The position numbers and the translations under genes are program-made. From Canna indica (lineage: Eukaryota > Streptophyta > Magnoliopsida > Zingiberales > Cannaceae), in contig CP136892.1 in the NCBI GenBank assembly GCA_034359265.1, positions 80,964,001 to 81,028,000 of the forward strand: DNA of 64,000 bases. The letters are read 5' to 3'. Below, piece by piece: positions 45,711 through 56,341 of this stretch. The number at the start of each line of letters is the position of its first letter. Positions within the stretch are counted from its first letter, which is position 1. The notes beneath the pieces were generated by a model, which had not been told where the DNA came from, ran no database searches, and was given only the letters and a program-made list of their open reading frames with translations.

Positions 45711-46683
45711 CCCTTGTTTGGTTGTAAAACAAATGATAATTAACAGAAAAATATTAAATAAACAAGGAATATTATTTCACACCTCAACATCAGGCATTAC
45801 TAGTCTATTCTGAATGATTTTTTACTTTCATTCTCATAAAAATTCACAAAAATTAATAACATCCTATGTATTTTACGATGAATATGCTTTATATAATACT
45901 TATAGCATTTTACATAATCAATCCAACATATATTTTTAAAAACTATTTTACATAAAATTCATTTTTTGATATATTTTTATTAATTATGAAAAATATTATT
46001 ACGAGTAAATATATTTAATATTGTTAAGAAGAATATTTGATCATTTTATTTTTTATTCTTTGTCTATTCCTTATGTTAGTCAAATAAGACAATCATATTT
46101 ATGGTCTATTCATAATGTAAATTGAAGAAGATAATATTATTCCTTCACTAATTCATTTCTTATTTATTCTTATTATTTGTCTAATTCTATATATTTATTG
46201 CGACTTAGATTAATTTCATCAAATCAAACACACTCAATCTCATAAATTTAGTCGGTCTGATCTCTACATATGTGTGGCAATGCTAAACTTGACTACAAAC
46301 GACCTAATTAATAGGAAGAGTAATATTCCATTGTGATATCCACGTTACACAATGAATGCCCATCACATAATATATCACGAAGGTTCACTTATAATAGATC
46401 GCCCACCAATCTCTTTACGGCGAATGCCTTGATCTAACATTATATAAGTCATTAGCACCCATATAATCATTGCCCAATTGACTTATTCATTGAAATGACA
46501 CCCTCATATGTAGGATGGCTAGAGTATGTTTGAATGAGAGTTTAACCAAGTTTGATTGACAATCAAATAACTTGCCTCCTTCGAGGATGAACAAAAACTT
46601 GTAAGAAGAGACCCATCAAACTTGGGACAAAGTCGCGTTCTATTTCAACTACATCCAAGTCATTTATCTATAACAACTACTTA
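45711..46683. other. AT-rich, transposon arm and no gene
   Basis: 45711-46233 is the right arm of the older element described at 42698. 46234-46683 shows nothing recognisable. Confidence 0.5.
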
Positions 46684-46902
46684 GTGCATGTTTGCTTCAT
46701 GGGATAAGAGATGATAGGATAAAGGATGAATTAATATACATTGTTTGCTTAGCGCATAGATTAGAATTGAAAAAATTGATAATAGAATAATATAAAATTG
46801 ATATTATATCCGATACACATCGGATTTAAAAAATTTATATCCAATCCATCCTCATTTATTATCCAATCCAATCATATCATATCCAACGAAGCAAACATAC
46901 CA
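46684..46902. mobile_element. Tourist-like MITE, copy 3
   Basis: 219 bp flanked by TTA (46681-46683 and 46903-46905). The ends GTGCATGTTTGCTTCAT and (inverted) TGGTATGTTTGCTTCGT match the copies at 3344 and 21972. Confidence 0.8.
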
Positions 46903-47105
46903 TTAGTTATTAGGGGTGACACTTTAATAATTATATAATTTAATAAAAGATGCAATTTTAATTTTATCGGTGCGATAGTTTTAGGCAAAAGTTTAAAAGA
47001 CATGTATCTTATTTGAGGAAAAACATTCATACAACTATAGTGAATGATTTTGATACAAGAATATTAAATATGTTTTATTTTTATTTTTTTCAGTATTTGG
47101 ATATT

Positions 47106-47501
47106 TGTTGGTCGAACTCAGGGGTCTTCTCAACACAATCTTTATACAAGATCCTGAACTTCCGCGGTATCCACGACACAAGAGCTCCATTTATTTGGCA
47201 ACTTTCGTGTCCAAGGAACATCTCAATTATGAACTGGTTCGCCTTTCGCAAAAGGCTTCATACTAGAGATCGTCTGATAAGACATGGCTTACAGGTCGAT
47301 CCAAGATGTCCTCTTTGTCTTTCGGCCCCAGAGTCCCACGAGCACATCTTCCATCATTGCTCATACACCTCATCTGGTTGGCGCCAGTTCCTCTCGCTGA
47401 TTGCCGAGGATACGTTTCCCCTATCATACGAGCCGTGGGCCCCTACTTGTCAAGACTCAACTTCAAAAAAGAGGCTCAGATTCAAGGCAATCATGATGTG
47501 A
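47106..47501 (+). pseudogene. zf-RVT domain of a LINE reverse transcriptase
   Basis: The open frame carries the plant LINE zf-RVT pattern: WSNSGVFSTQSLYKIL, then IWQLSCPRNISIMNWFAFRKRLHTRD, RCPLCLSAPESHEHIFHHC and WRQFLSL, with the Cys/His cluster intact (CPLC...H...HHC). The reverse transcriptase and endonuclease parts are missing because of 5' truncation. The frame runs upstream into non-LINE DNA, which is coincidental. Confidence 0.88.
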
Positions 47502-47720
47502 CGTTGGAAGGTATGGATTGAACGCAACGGTCAATGTTTCAGAATAGACTCTCATCAATCCCTCGCGGTTGCCATGGAGGGTGTGTCTCTTTTTCACCTC
47601 TACTCTCTGTAATTTTTTGCTTTTTAGGCTTCAAGGCCTCGTACACTTCCCCTACTTATTCTTGTCTTATATTTGTCAAAACTCTTGATTAATACAAGTT
47701 TTTATTCCTTCAAAAAAAAA
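47106..47720 (+). mobile_element. 5'-truncated L1-type LINE
   Basis: 615 bp ending in an A tail (47712-47720), flanked by the 14-bp duplication AGTATTTGGATATT (47092-47105 and 47721-47734). It encodes the C-terminal zinc-binding part of the reverse transcriptase. This is a textbook product of abortive target-primed reverse transcription. Confidence 0.88.
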
Positions 47721-47734
47721 AGTATTTGGATATT

Positions 47735-48431
47735 CGTTTAATAATCCGATAGCAACATATATCCAAACTGACTAGTTCGATTTGGTTAACCGTTAGACAT
47801 GCGGCATTTAATCGATTTCAATTTCGAAAAGTAAAATTTTAAAATCGATCGATTTTGATTTTGATTTTAAATTTATAAATGAATTGAGTTTAAATTATCC
47901 ATATAAAATACAATTAATAACTGATATTGGCACTCATCCCATTAATACTCATATATATGCTCGACTTGTGATTTAATCAAATTCTTAATAGTAAAACATT
48001 CTTTAACTTCTTTTTTTTTTAACATTCTTTAACTATTGCATTGATCTAATAATTTAATTAATTATCTCTCAATTGTGACAAGCTTTTTTAGAGTTAATTA
48101 ATTAAACAAAATAAATAGATATCGTCTCATGTACGTACGTGATGTTATTTTAGGGCACCAATTAAGTGGGGCGGCACCGCCTACAAAAGAGGAGACTGGG
48201 TCAAGTAAAATTAATTGGAGGTCTCAATCCGAGCTCATGAATTGATTAATTAATGAAGCATGCAATTGCAAAAGCAACTTAATTACGTTAGATAAAATAT
48301 CACAAACCCTTCACTTTTCATTCATTTACCTACCCCATTCACTAGCTTCTACTTCTACATTTTATTTATTTATTTACTGCATGCCAAGTGTGATCAAAGA
48401 TTTCTTTAATTTTTTCCTCAGTTTTCTTTTT
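47735..48431. other. No gene seen
   Basis: AT-rich. 47770-47890 has TCGATTT/AAATCGA motifs like a worn hAT subterminal region, but no paired ends. Confidence 0.45.
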
Positions 48432-48860
48432 TAGCAAAAATGCTCCTATAATAATAAAAAATGAGAAGTGCAAACTTACCTATATTTTTAAACTTCGTTC
48501 ATGTACCGTTAGCAATATTGACGTGACATTTTATATATCAAATTTTAACTAAAATATCATTCATACATCAGCATGAGATTCACATCTCGGTAACTCACAT
48601 TTTCTTTCCCAATAGCTAAGTATAAGAAAAGAATTGATTCTAGGAAGAAAATGAGGAAATGATCGATTTTAGAAAGAAAATTTTAAAAAACGATTGATTC
48701 GATGGGGTCCCATGCTGATGTAGAGAGCATTTTAGTTAAAATTGAACACATCAGGTCATCGTTAACAAGACATTGATGATATTTCAAAAACGATGTAATT
48801 TTGCACCCTTTTCGTTATTGTAGAAGCATTTTTGTTCCGAAAAACTTATGAGCAAATAAA
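48432..48860. mobile_element. MULE-like element with ~130-bp inverted ends
   Basis: Left arm GCAAAAATGCTCCTATAATA and onward, with GACGTGACATTTTATA and TTTTAACTAAAAT; right arm is its inverted counterpart (ATTTTAGTTAAAATT, CAGCATGGGACC side). Together they could form a long hairpin. No coding region or certain target duplication. Confidence 0.55.
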
Positions 48861-48975
48861 GCCTCCAGACAAACGTGTGGAGCAAAATATTACATTTCCC
48901 ATGATGATGTATTACTAAGCATACACGTCACATGACACATCAGTTTCGTTAACGGATTCTTGACATCGTTCCAAT

Positions 48976-49508
48976 TAGGCCCGTCCGTTCGGTTGGAACT
49001 GAACCGATTAAGACCAAACCGAATTATTTTTAACTCGATCTTCAACTCGAACCCGAACCGAACAATTCCTAACCCGATTTAACCCGAATCGAAATTGTTC
49101 GGTTCGATTCGGTTTCAACCCGAAAAAACCAAAATTTCCTCAAACGATAGAAATACTAACGAATTCTTATGCAGTAATTAACTTGGTATTAAATAAGATG
49201 ATATTATGAGGACGTCGAGCCAAAAAAATGACCTAATGGGTCCCCAATCTCCGACCCGAACGGCGCCGAACAGGGCGAACCCCCAATCCCCGACCCGAAC
49301 CAAAATAAATAAATAATATTTGATGGGTAATCGATTTTCGGTTCGGATCGGTTCCCGAATTTCGGGAACCGAACCCGAACCAAAATAATTAATCGGGTTT
49401 GGTTCGGGTCAAGAATCGAACCCTGCGACGTTTGAACCGAACCAAATCAAAAAATTCGGTTCTATTTTTCGATTCGGTTCAGTGTAGATCGGATACTGGA
49501 TACTCCTA
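48976..49508. mobile_element. hAT-type MITE with GGTTCGG arrays
   Basis: 533 bp. Flanked by the perfect 8-mer GTTCCAAT (48968-48975 and 49509-49516). Both ends begin TAGG (TAGGCCCGTCCG left, TAGGAGTATCC inverted right). The body is mostly an array of CCGAAC/GGTTCGG/AACCCGA motifs. Non-coding. Confidence 0.8.
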
Positions 49509-50452
49509 GTTCCAATAAAGGGACAATATAGCAACAATTTTTAAAAATCTTCTAGGTAATTTTGGGCAAAAGAAAAATTTGAAAGACAAATAAGCTCTTT
49601 ATAAGTAAATGTTAAAGGCAAATTAGTACCTTATCTCATATAATAATGATTAGGATTCTAGCAATAAAGAATTAAGGATTTTTAGTGATACATGGTGTGA
49701 AAATATTTAATTGCAATAACATTAAAATTACTATTTTTTTTCTCTTGATTTTATATTTGCATGAAATCTTCATCTCAACATTTTCTTCTTTCAATCCATA
49801 TGTTCTAATCCAATCCAAAAAACACATATATCGCCTTTAACTTTATCCAACTTAATTTTAAATGTAACGCAGATCGAATTCGATCAACTCAATTCAACCC
49901 ACTCTTATCATAATATCACCACATTAAGTGCAACTATTCAACTCTTTAATGAGAATTGATATATATATATATATATATATACCAATAAATTGTTAGATTA
50001 AATCGGGTTTGGGCCAAAAGCCCGACCCGGCTTGTGAACTAACATTTGCATTTATGACTATATTTGGGGGAATTGAAGGCATAACATGAAACATTATATA
50101 TTAGGATATATTCTACAATTGCATCATGTGTTCCTAATCATCCCCCTCGATCCTATTAATTAATTAGATCCTACTTGATCCTCTAAACTAGTTTGGAAGA
50201 ATACCTAACCACAAATGAGTATCTTAAACCATTCTCAAATTGTCACCATCAAGTATATATATAAACTATATATAAAGTAACCCTTGTGGTTGATAACAAG
50301 GCAAGCAATAGTTGCGATTAATTAACATTGTGGGAATTGAGGCATGGAATGTAACAACAGATTGACACGTGTACCCCACATCTTATGTGGGTATCCCATC
50401 TCTGGTAGCTTTAATTTGAGAGAACAAAGAAAAAACAAAGTAGCTGTATCTT
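49509..50452. other. No gene seen; (AT)n at 49960-49981
   Basis: AT-rich spacer with one dinucleotide run. Confidence 0.55.
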
Positions 50453-51006
50453 TATGGATGACAACAGTTCGATTAATCGTATTTTTGGGGGTTAATCAAA
50501 ATCGAAACCGTTTTCCAACCCCGCTAACCGAAACCGAAATCGGTCGGTTTCAAAAGCCTATATCTGAAACTGAAATTGGCTCGGTTTCGGTTATCTGCGG
50601 ATAACCGAAACCGATTTTTTTGGTTCGAATAGAACCGATTATTCGTTTACTAATCGATTAACCGGTAGTAAACGGATAACCGATTCAAATTAAAATTAAT
50701 AACAAAACTGATTTTGGATACCGGTCGTTAACCGTAAAAAACCGATAGTAAATGGATAATCGGTTCAAATATTAATAACAAAACCGGTTTCGATTACCGG
50801 TTGACCGTAAAAAACCGATAACCGGAACCGAATATATAACCGGTTTCGGTTACCGGTTAACCGCGACCCGATAACCGAAACCGAATCGATTTTAAACGGT
50901 TTTTGATTTTTACTATCCGAAACCGAAACCGAACCGCAAATCCACTATCCAAAACCGGATTTTGCGGTTCGATTAATCGGTTAACAGGTTTGAATTGTCA
51001 TCCCTA
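50453..51006. mobile_element. hAT-type MITE with AACCGATT arrays
   Basis: 554 bp. Perfect 8-mer TGTATCTT on both sides (50445-50452 and 51007-51014). Ends TATGGATGACAAC and inverted TAGGGATGACAATTC, close to the Ac/Ds-type terminus TAGGGATGA. The body is an array of ACCGAAACCGA, TAACCGGT and TCGGTT units on both strands. Non-coding; the short open frame across the left end is an array artefact. Confidence 0.85.
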
Positions 51007-51014
51007 TGTATCTT

Positions 51015-52154
51015 GAATTTACTTTGATTTATTATTGTTTTTAGTAAACAAACTTGTATTTATCATGAGAGTCCAGAAAATACAAATAGATAAAGAGATA
51101 GAGGTTAAAATCAAATACAAATAATGTGACTATATAGTATAAACCTACAGTTAAAAAAAAAGACTCCAACACTGATTGTGAGGTTAGTGAGATAATATTT
51201 GTTTGAGCAGCAAAGCTCATTCTATTGCAACCTCAGTAGTAGTGATCGGAGAGCTTGAATTATCATCAAAATAGTGGTTGTTTCGTTCATGTCAAATCTT
51301 CCAATTTTAAATCATGATGATACGATATTTTTCGTACTTGGTCTTAATTTAGTGTCCCCTATGGGCTTGTGCAACTGTGGGAAAAGTGAGATATTTTGCA
51401 TAAATTTAACATAGCGATCCACTGCAATACGAATGATCTATTGAGATTGTGTTATATATGACTCTATAAATTAATTATTTGTCTTTAAAATCTTTAGAGT
51501 CAGATCAATTAATTAATTGACTCGGTAATTATTATTTCTATAGATCTTTATAGACTAATTTAGAGTAATTTATGTGTATATTAATTTTTAAATATAAAGA
51601 TTTAAAAATAAAAATTTAATTTATCTTTAATTTGATATTTCTATAGGTCGGTTATAATGCAACGTTGTTCGGTGTATACGCAGTTACGAAAGAGATTCTT
51701 AAGATTCATCCGCCAAAACACAAGTGTGATTAATTACCTGCAGATTTCAGGGCGATCCGTTTGTCTTTGATTAGATGACTTTAACTTGTTTGGAATAAAG
51801 AAAAATGAGAGAATTGACTTACATTCAAAACTAATTAAGTTTTGTATCAATTCAGTTGGATTAGGAGATTACTGAAATTAGAAAATCTTTAACCGACCCA
51901 AGCAATGGAATCGGGAAGTAATGCTCCTTCAACCTAGCTATTCAAGGCATGGTTGCCAACTCAACCATCACCATGTCAACCATGGCCAACTAAATTTAGG
52001 TCAACTACTTATTCTAAGAACCATATATGGAGAGAATGACGAAGACATCCAATTAACTACAACAACATCCTTTAATTATTTGAACTTACATATACAAATT
52101 CCACATACAAATTAATCAGCAGAAGACAGTACTGTTGATCGAAGAAGAACCTCC
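51015..52154. other. Spacer and promoter side of the carbonic anhydrase gene
   Basis: AT-rich, no gene. TATA box candidates are too many to choose in this composition. Confidence 0.5.
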
Positions 52155-53394
52155 ATGCCAATGGCTTTCCTGAAAGCCATTGCCATTTCCATCTTCTCGC
52201 TGTGGGTCGCCTTCCTTTCTCTTGCCTGTTCATCTGCTCATGCAGGTAATATTTCATATTTAACGTTAAGGCTAAGATTAAACACTATTATATGATGCCT
52301 CGTGTTGCATGCACACCGACGACAGATGGCGGTAGATTTGGATACAGTGGATCAACTGGACCGGATAAGTGGGGAAGCTTGAGCTCCGAATTCAATCTCT
52401 GCTCCACCGGAAACCGCCAATCTCCCATCAACATTGTGAAGCGTGACGCAGTTCATAATCCAAACCTGGGAACCCTCGACAGGGATTACATTCCCAGGAA
52501 CAGGAACGCCTCCCTCGTCAACACCGGTTTGGAAATTGAGGTTTGTATATATAGAGAGAAGTATTAGCATGTATAAGTTAAAGAGATCAAATTATAAATG
52601 ATCAAAATCTCTCTCTTTTTTTAAAGCTATTATTCGATCAAGCACCTGGGAGAGTGTTAGTAGATGGAAAGAAGTATAAGCTAGTAAATCTGCATTGGCA
52701 TTCTCCTTCCGAGCACACAATTAACGGGGAACGGTATATAAACCAATTTCCTGCAGCATTTTATCTTCTGCGTGTGAAGCACTTCTGATCATCCATCACT
52801 TCACGCAGCAGGTTTCCTGTTGAGCTTCATTTAGTTCACCGGAGTGAAGGTGGCGGCATCGCGGTCGTGGCGATCCTGTATAAATATGGTCACCCGGATT
52901 CTTTTCTTCTCCAGGTATATTTGATTATTTTCCCAACGAAAATACAGGCATTAATTGCATATACTTAATCAATCGACATGCATGCAGCTGAAGAAGCACA
53001 TTGATAAATTGGGGAAGAACGCGAGGAGAGGAGGAGAGGAAGAAGCACGAGTTCCAGTTGGAATCGTTCGCACGAGATCGTTGAGTCGCCACACTCGGAA
53101 GTACTTCAGATACGTTGGATCGCTTACTACGCCGCCGTGCACTGAGAATGTCGTATGGAGCATCCTTGGCAAGGTGTGTGTGCGTGTAGCCGGTGAAGAT
53201 ATATATCCTTGTTTTACGTATCCTTGCGCGCGTATGATTTGTTGGTGTTTTTGATTTAGGTGAGAGAGATGAGCAGGGAACAGGCGAGTGCCCTAAGAGC
53301 GCTTCTGCCCGAGGAGAACCGGAACAACTCGAGGCCGACGCAGCGGCTCAATGGCAGGACCGTGCAGTTGTACGATGAGTCAAGGCAGGGATGA
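52155..53394 (+). CDS. Secreted alpha-carbonic anhydrase, lacking His64
   Basis: Alpha-type carbonic anhydrase (CO2 hydration), of the plant secreted group that includes nectarin-3 and alpha-CA7. Exons 52155-52245, 52326-52540, 52627-52733, 52812-52914, 52988-53173 and 53260-53394 give 278 residues. Residues 1-30 are a signal peptide, encoded by exon 1. Zinc ligands are His125 and His127 ([10 protein letters not shown]) and His144 (VELHLVH); the Glu gate and the SLTTPPCTE threonine loop are present; Cys in FNLCSTG and TTPPCTE can form the usual disulfide. The position of the proton-shuttle His64 (N-x-G-H in most family members) reads NTGL, so Leu99 replaces it. This predicts weak or specialised catalysis. 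A second in-frame ATG is at 52161. Exons are in phase with GT-AG junctions. Confidence 0.92.
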
Positions 53395-53836
53395 TGATCG
53401 AGTCTGGTTGTGCTTAATGATATATGATAAACAATTCACTTATATTTGCAATTTATTAGAATCAACATTAAAAGATCGAGTAATTTGAACGCGGCCCAAC
53501 TTTACTGGTTCAATTAGAATCGCAAGCCCAAGAAAAACCTGGTTCAATTAGAATCGGAAGCCCTGGAAATCTATGGATTACATTTTGCAGTCCCGGCCAG
53601 AGCAATAGCTACCCGCTCGGCCCAGCCCGTCACGTGGCCTGCACACCCTATTTTTTATTTTATTATTTAAACAATTAATATTTAAATTAAAAATGGATCA
53701 TCAGATTATATCTCTCGTTTATTCCCTGTTCCCCCTCATCAATTATAAATGATACTTTTTTTTAAAAAAAAAAATCTTATTTTTCCTTTTATTTATCAAC
53801 TACTCTGCAAAAAGAAATGTATTTTTTAATATTTAA
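53395..53836. other. 3' flank, no gene seen
   Basis: A GC-richer patch at 53480-53650 holds GGTTCAATTAGAATCG twice (about 53510 and 53542). Otherwise AT-rich. Confidence 0.5.
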
Positions 53837-54279
53837 GATTGTGTTTGGTATATTGCTTGATAATATTATAATAATAATTCATATTATCACAAACTGATAA
53901 ATTGTATTTGGTATGTTGATGTAATATAATATTATTCTGTTTGACATATTTGATCAATAATTCAACATAGATAGCTATTTATTTTTATATTTTTTTGATT
54001 TCACATAAAAATATCAAAAAATTAACTCGTCAAAAATTAATGGTGTCTCGCGTTGAAAAGAATATACAAAAAAAAGAAAAACGTTAGAATTTAGGACTAC
54101 CATTAAGTGATAATCCATGTACTCAACTTTCATGAGACTATCATATTATCCACCAAAGTAATAATGTGAATCGTCGATGCAATTTGTATTATTGGTAAAT
54201 TATCTTAATCAAATATGTTAGAATTTAAAAGTCATGTTATTAATAATACAAATAGATTATTATATACTAAACGCCCCTC
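53837..54279. mobile_element. AT-rich MITE, family B copy 2
   Basis: Left end GTGTTTGGTATATTGCTTG; right end inverted GGGCGTTTAGTATATAATAA. The left arm resembles the inverted right arm of the element at 14735-15066, with the second half diverged. Confidence 0.5.
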
Positions 54280-54688
54280 ATTTTTTATGTATGTTTTTAG
54301 AAGGCACGTGAAAGTAGAAAATTTTTAAGACCAAACATACAACTTAGTCTAATAATTTCAGTCCTCAATAGTAAAAATATATAAGCATGCATCAATAAAT
54401 TAACACGAGCTTAATTATCTAATAAATTAAGATGTCGAGTAGATTGGGTTAAGCCAACAAAGGAATTATAGTAATTAATGCTTTTAGTTTTATTGACGAT
54501 TGATAGATTATCAGCCATTTTGAATTTAAATCGAACAGGAAAATAAAAGAAAATATGCAAGATAGAAACAATTATATATAGAAGGAATATAACGTATATA
54601 TTTGTTCATCAACAACTATAATTAAAATATTGATATGTAACAATGAAAAAGAAGAAAATATCAAATTTTTTAAAAGAAAAAAATATAT
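54280..54688. other. No gene seen
   Basis: AT-rich spacer. Confidence 0.5.
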
Positions 54689-54879
54689 CTGTGGAAACAA
54701 ATATTTGATTCGTTTTGGTGATAATTAGTTTACTTTATATATTCAACTAAGAAAGAAGTAAAAGGCCACCGAAGATAACAATGTAAATCATTGTAAATGG
54801 AGGGGAGATAGGAAAAAGTTAAAGAAAGAAAAAAAAGTTAAATAAAAAATGAAACAATAAAAAAGATAATTACAACTAG

Positions 54880-54951
54880 AGGGCCCAACCGGGTTCGAAC
54901 CGGTGACCTCTTGATCTGCAGTCAAATGCTCTACCACTGAGCTATGGACCC
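54880..54951 (-). tRNA. tRNA-Cys (GCA)
   Basis: 72 nt, intronless. Acceptor GGGTCCA pairs with TGGGCCC (one G-U). D-arm GCTCAGTGGTAGAGC; anticodon loop CTGCAGA gives anticodon GCA; T-arm ACCGG-TTCGAAC-CCGGT. Box A and box B (GGTTCGAAC) are intact, and a T6 run (A6 at 54861-54866 on the plus strand) is a suitable Pol III terminator. It lies 163 bp upstream of the glutaredoxin-like gene, in opposite orientation. A damaged copy of it and its flank is in SOUL intron 3. Confidence 0.96.
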
Positions 54952-55114
54952 GGGTGCGGTATTTTTACTTTCATATCTTAAAATTAGTATCTATTACATA
55001 GGAGCAGATTTCCGACCGTTGTGACCTTGAAGGATATCTATGAGAGCATCACTGGAAGACGCATAGCCGTTGCATTTCGATTCACGACGAGAGATAGAGA
55101 TAGAGAGAGAGGTC

Positions 55115-56341
55115 ATGGGTTGTATCTCCTCCAAACTGCTCGCCGTTGACGATCTCGACCGAGGAATCGTCTTCCACGACGGCTCCGAAACCGCCGATGA
55201 TCGCCCGAATCACGTTGTCTCGCTCACTTCCACCACCTATGGCGTCCTAAACCTCGACCGAAATGACTCCATTGGGAAGAAATACATCGAAGAAGAAGAA
55301 GAGGAACAGGAAGTCATCAAGATGGAATGCAGGAGATCTCCTCTGATCGACCCTATGATTGGTCAATGCAGTGAGAGCACCGCGAAGGTAGAGCCTTCGG
55401 ACATCATCGATGCACGGGAACTTATGGAGGACCTGGCCGACGAGACGCCCTTTTGGACCCCGCTCAAGAAACCCGCATTGCCTCGTCTGTTGATTCCCGC
55501 TTGCAAGACCACGGCGTCGCCCAAGAAGCAGAAGAAGAAAGCGGTAGGGAAGGAGAACGCGCCGCCGCGGCAGGATTCGAAAAGGTGGGATCTTGACTTG
55601 AATCGCATCCTGAGGCCCTTTAGTCCCTCGGACAACTCGAAGTGTAATGGGGGCGCTTCGGCGCAGACTCCGCGCAAGAACAGTTCCACTGATGCGGGGA
55701 AGAGGAATTCTGGGGGTTCTATGTCGAGGAGGAGTCTCAGCCCTTTTTTTGATCCAGACCTTATTGCTTCTCTGGAGAGGGAGCACTTACAGGAAGGGGA
55801 GCAGATAAAAAAGATGGTAACTTTATTTCCGAGAAGCCGAAAGGGCCTTGATTCCAGTTTCCTGCTTCATTCCTACGAGGAGATGTGTCCCCCGGGAGGG
55901 AAGAACACCGTGGTTTTGTACACGACGACATTGCGTGGTATCAGGAAGACATTTGAGGACTGCAATGTTGTGAGATCTGCGCTTGAGTCTTATCATGTTC
56001 AGATCATGGAGAGGGACATCTCAATGGACTCGGGATATAGAGAGGAACTGAAGTCCCTAATGGGAGTAAAAGGAGTCAGGGTCCCTGCCCTTTTTGTGAA
56101 GGGGAGGTTTATTGGAGGCGCCGACGAGTTGCTGAAGTTGGAGGAGGAAGGGAAACTGGAACTGTTGTTAGAGGGCCTTCCGAGGGCCACCGTGTCTTGC
56201 GAGGGCTGTTGGGGGGTGAGGTTCGTCATGTGTATGAACTGCAATGGTAGCTGCAAGATGTTGGATGAAGAGCAGAATAAAATGGTCAAGTGTGGAGCTT
56301 GTAATGAGAATGGTTTGATTCACTGCCCCATATGTTGCTGA
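55115..56341 (+). CDS. Glutaredoxin-like protein with C-terminal Cys motifs
   Basis: Single-exon 408-residue protein of the plant group that includes At3g28850 and At5g39865. It starts MGCISSKLL, so N-myristoylation at Gly2 and palmitoylation at Cys3 are likely. Residues about 1-255 are disordered, Ser/Lys-rich. Residues about 263-365 form a glutaredoxin fold (NTVVLYTTTLRGIRKTFEDC, then GVRVPALFVKGRFIGGADEL with the cis-Pro TVP/VPA and the GG glutathione-binding motif). The usual CxxC active site is replaced by TLRG, as in this family. The C-terminus has four CxxC pairs (CEGC, CMNC, CGAC, CPIC), zinc-binding in appearance. The ATG at 55115 is preferred over the upstream in-frame extension from 55070 because MGCISS is the conserved start. 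Confidence 0.92.
   Translation: MGCISSKLLAVDDLDRGIVFHDGSETADDRPNHVVSLTSTTYGVLNLDRNDSIGKKYIEEEEEEQEVIKMECRRSPLIDPMIGQCSESTAKVEPSDIIDARELMEDLADETPFWTPLKKPALPRLLIPACKTTASPKKQKKKAVGKENAPPRQDSKRWDLDLNRILRPFSPSDNSKCNGGASAQTPRKNSSTDAGKRNSGGSMSRRSLSPFFDPDLIASLEREHLQEGEQIKKMVTLFPRSRKGLDSSFLLHSYEEMCPPGGKNTVVLYTTTLRGIRKTFEDCNVVRSALESYHVQIMERDISMDSGYREELKSLMGVKGVRVPALFVKGRFIGGADELLKLEEEGKLELLLEGLPRATVSCEGCWGVRFVMCMNCNGSCKMLDEEQNKMVKCGACNENGLIHCPICC

Larger units (their letters stand above)
42698..46233. mobile_element. Older inverted-end element split by a hAT insertion
   Basis: The left part (GGTCTATTTGGTTGGAAGG) and the far right part (inverted GTGTGTTTGATTTGATGAA) look like weak inverted ends, and the right arm is related to 12390-12560. 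The hAT element at 42756-45702 lies inside it. The boundaries are uncertain. Confidence 0.35.

Noticed and set aside
50344..50604. 86-codon open frame
   Set aside because: Runs into the AACCGA/GGTTTCGG array of the hAT MITE and crosses the element boundary.
55247..55786. 179-codon minus-strand frame
   Set aside because: Antisense shadow of the glutaredoxin-like gene.
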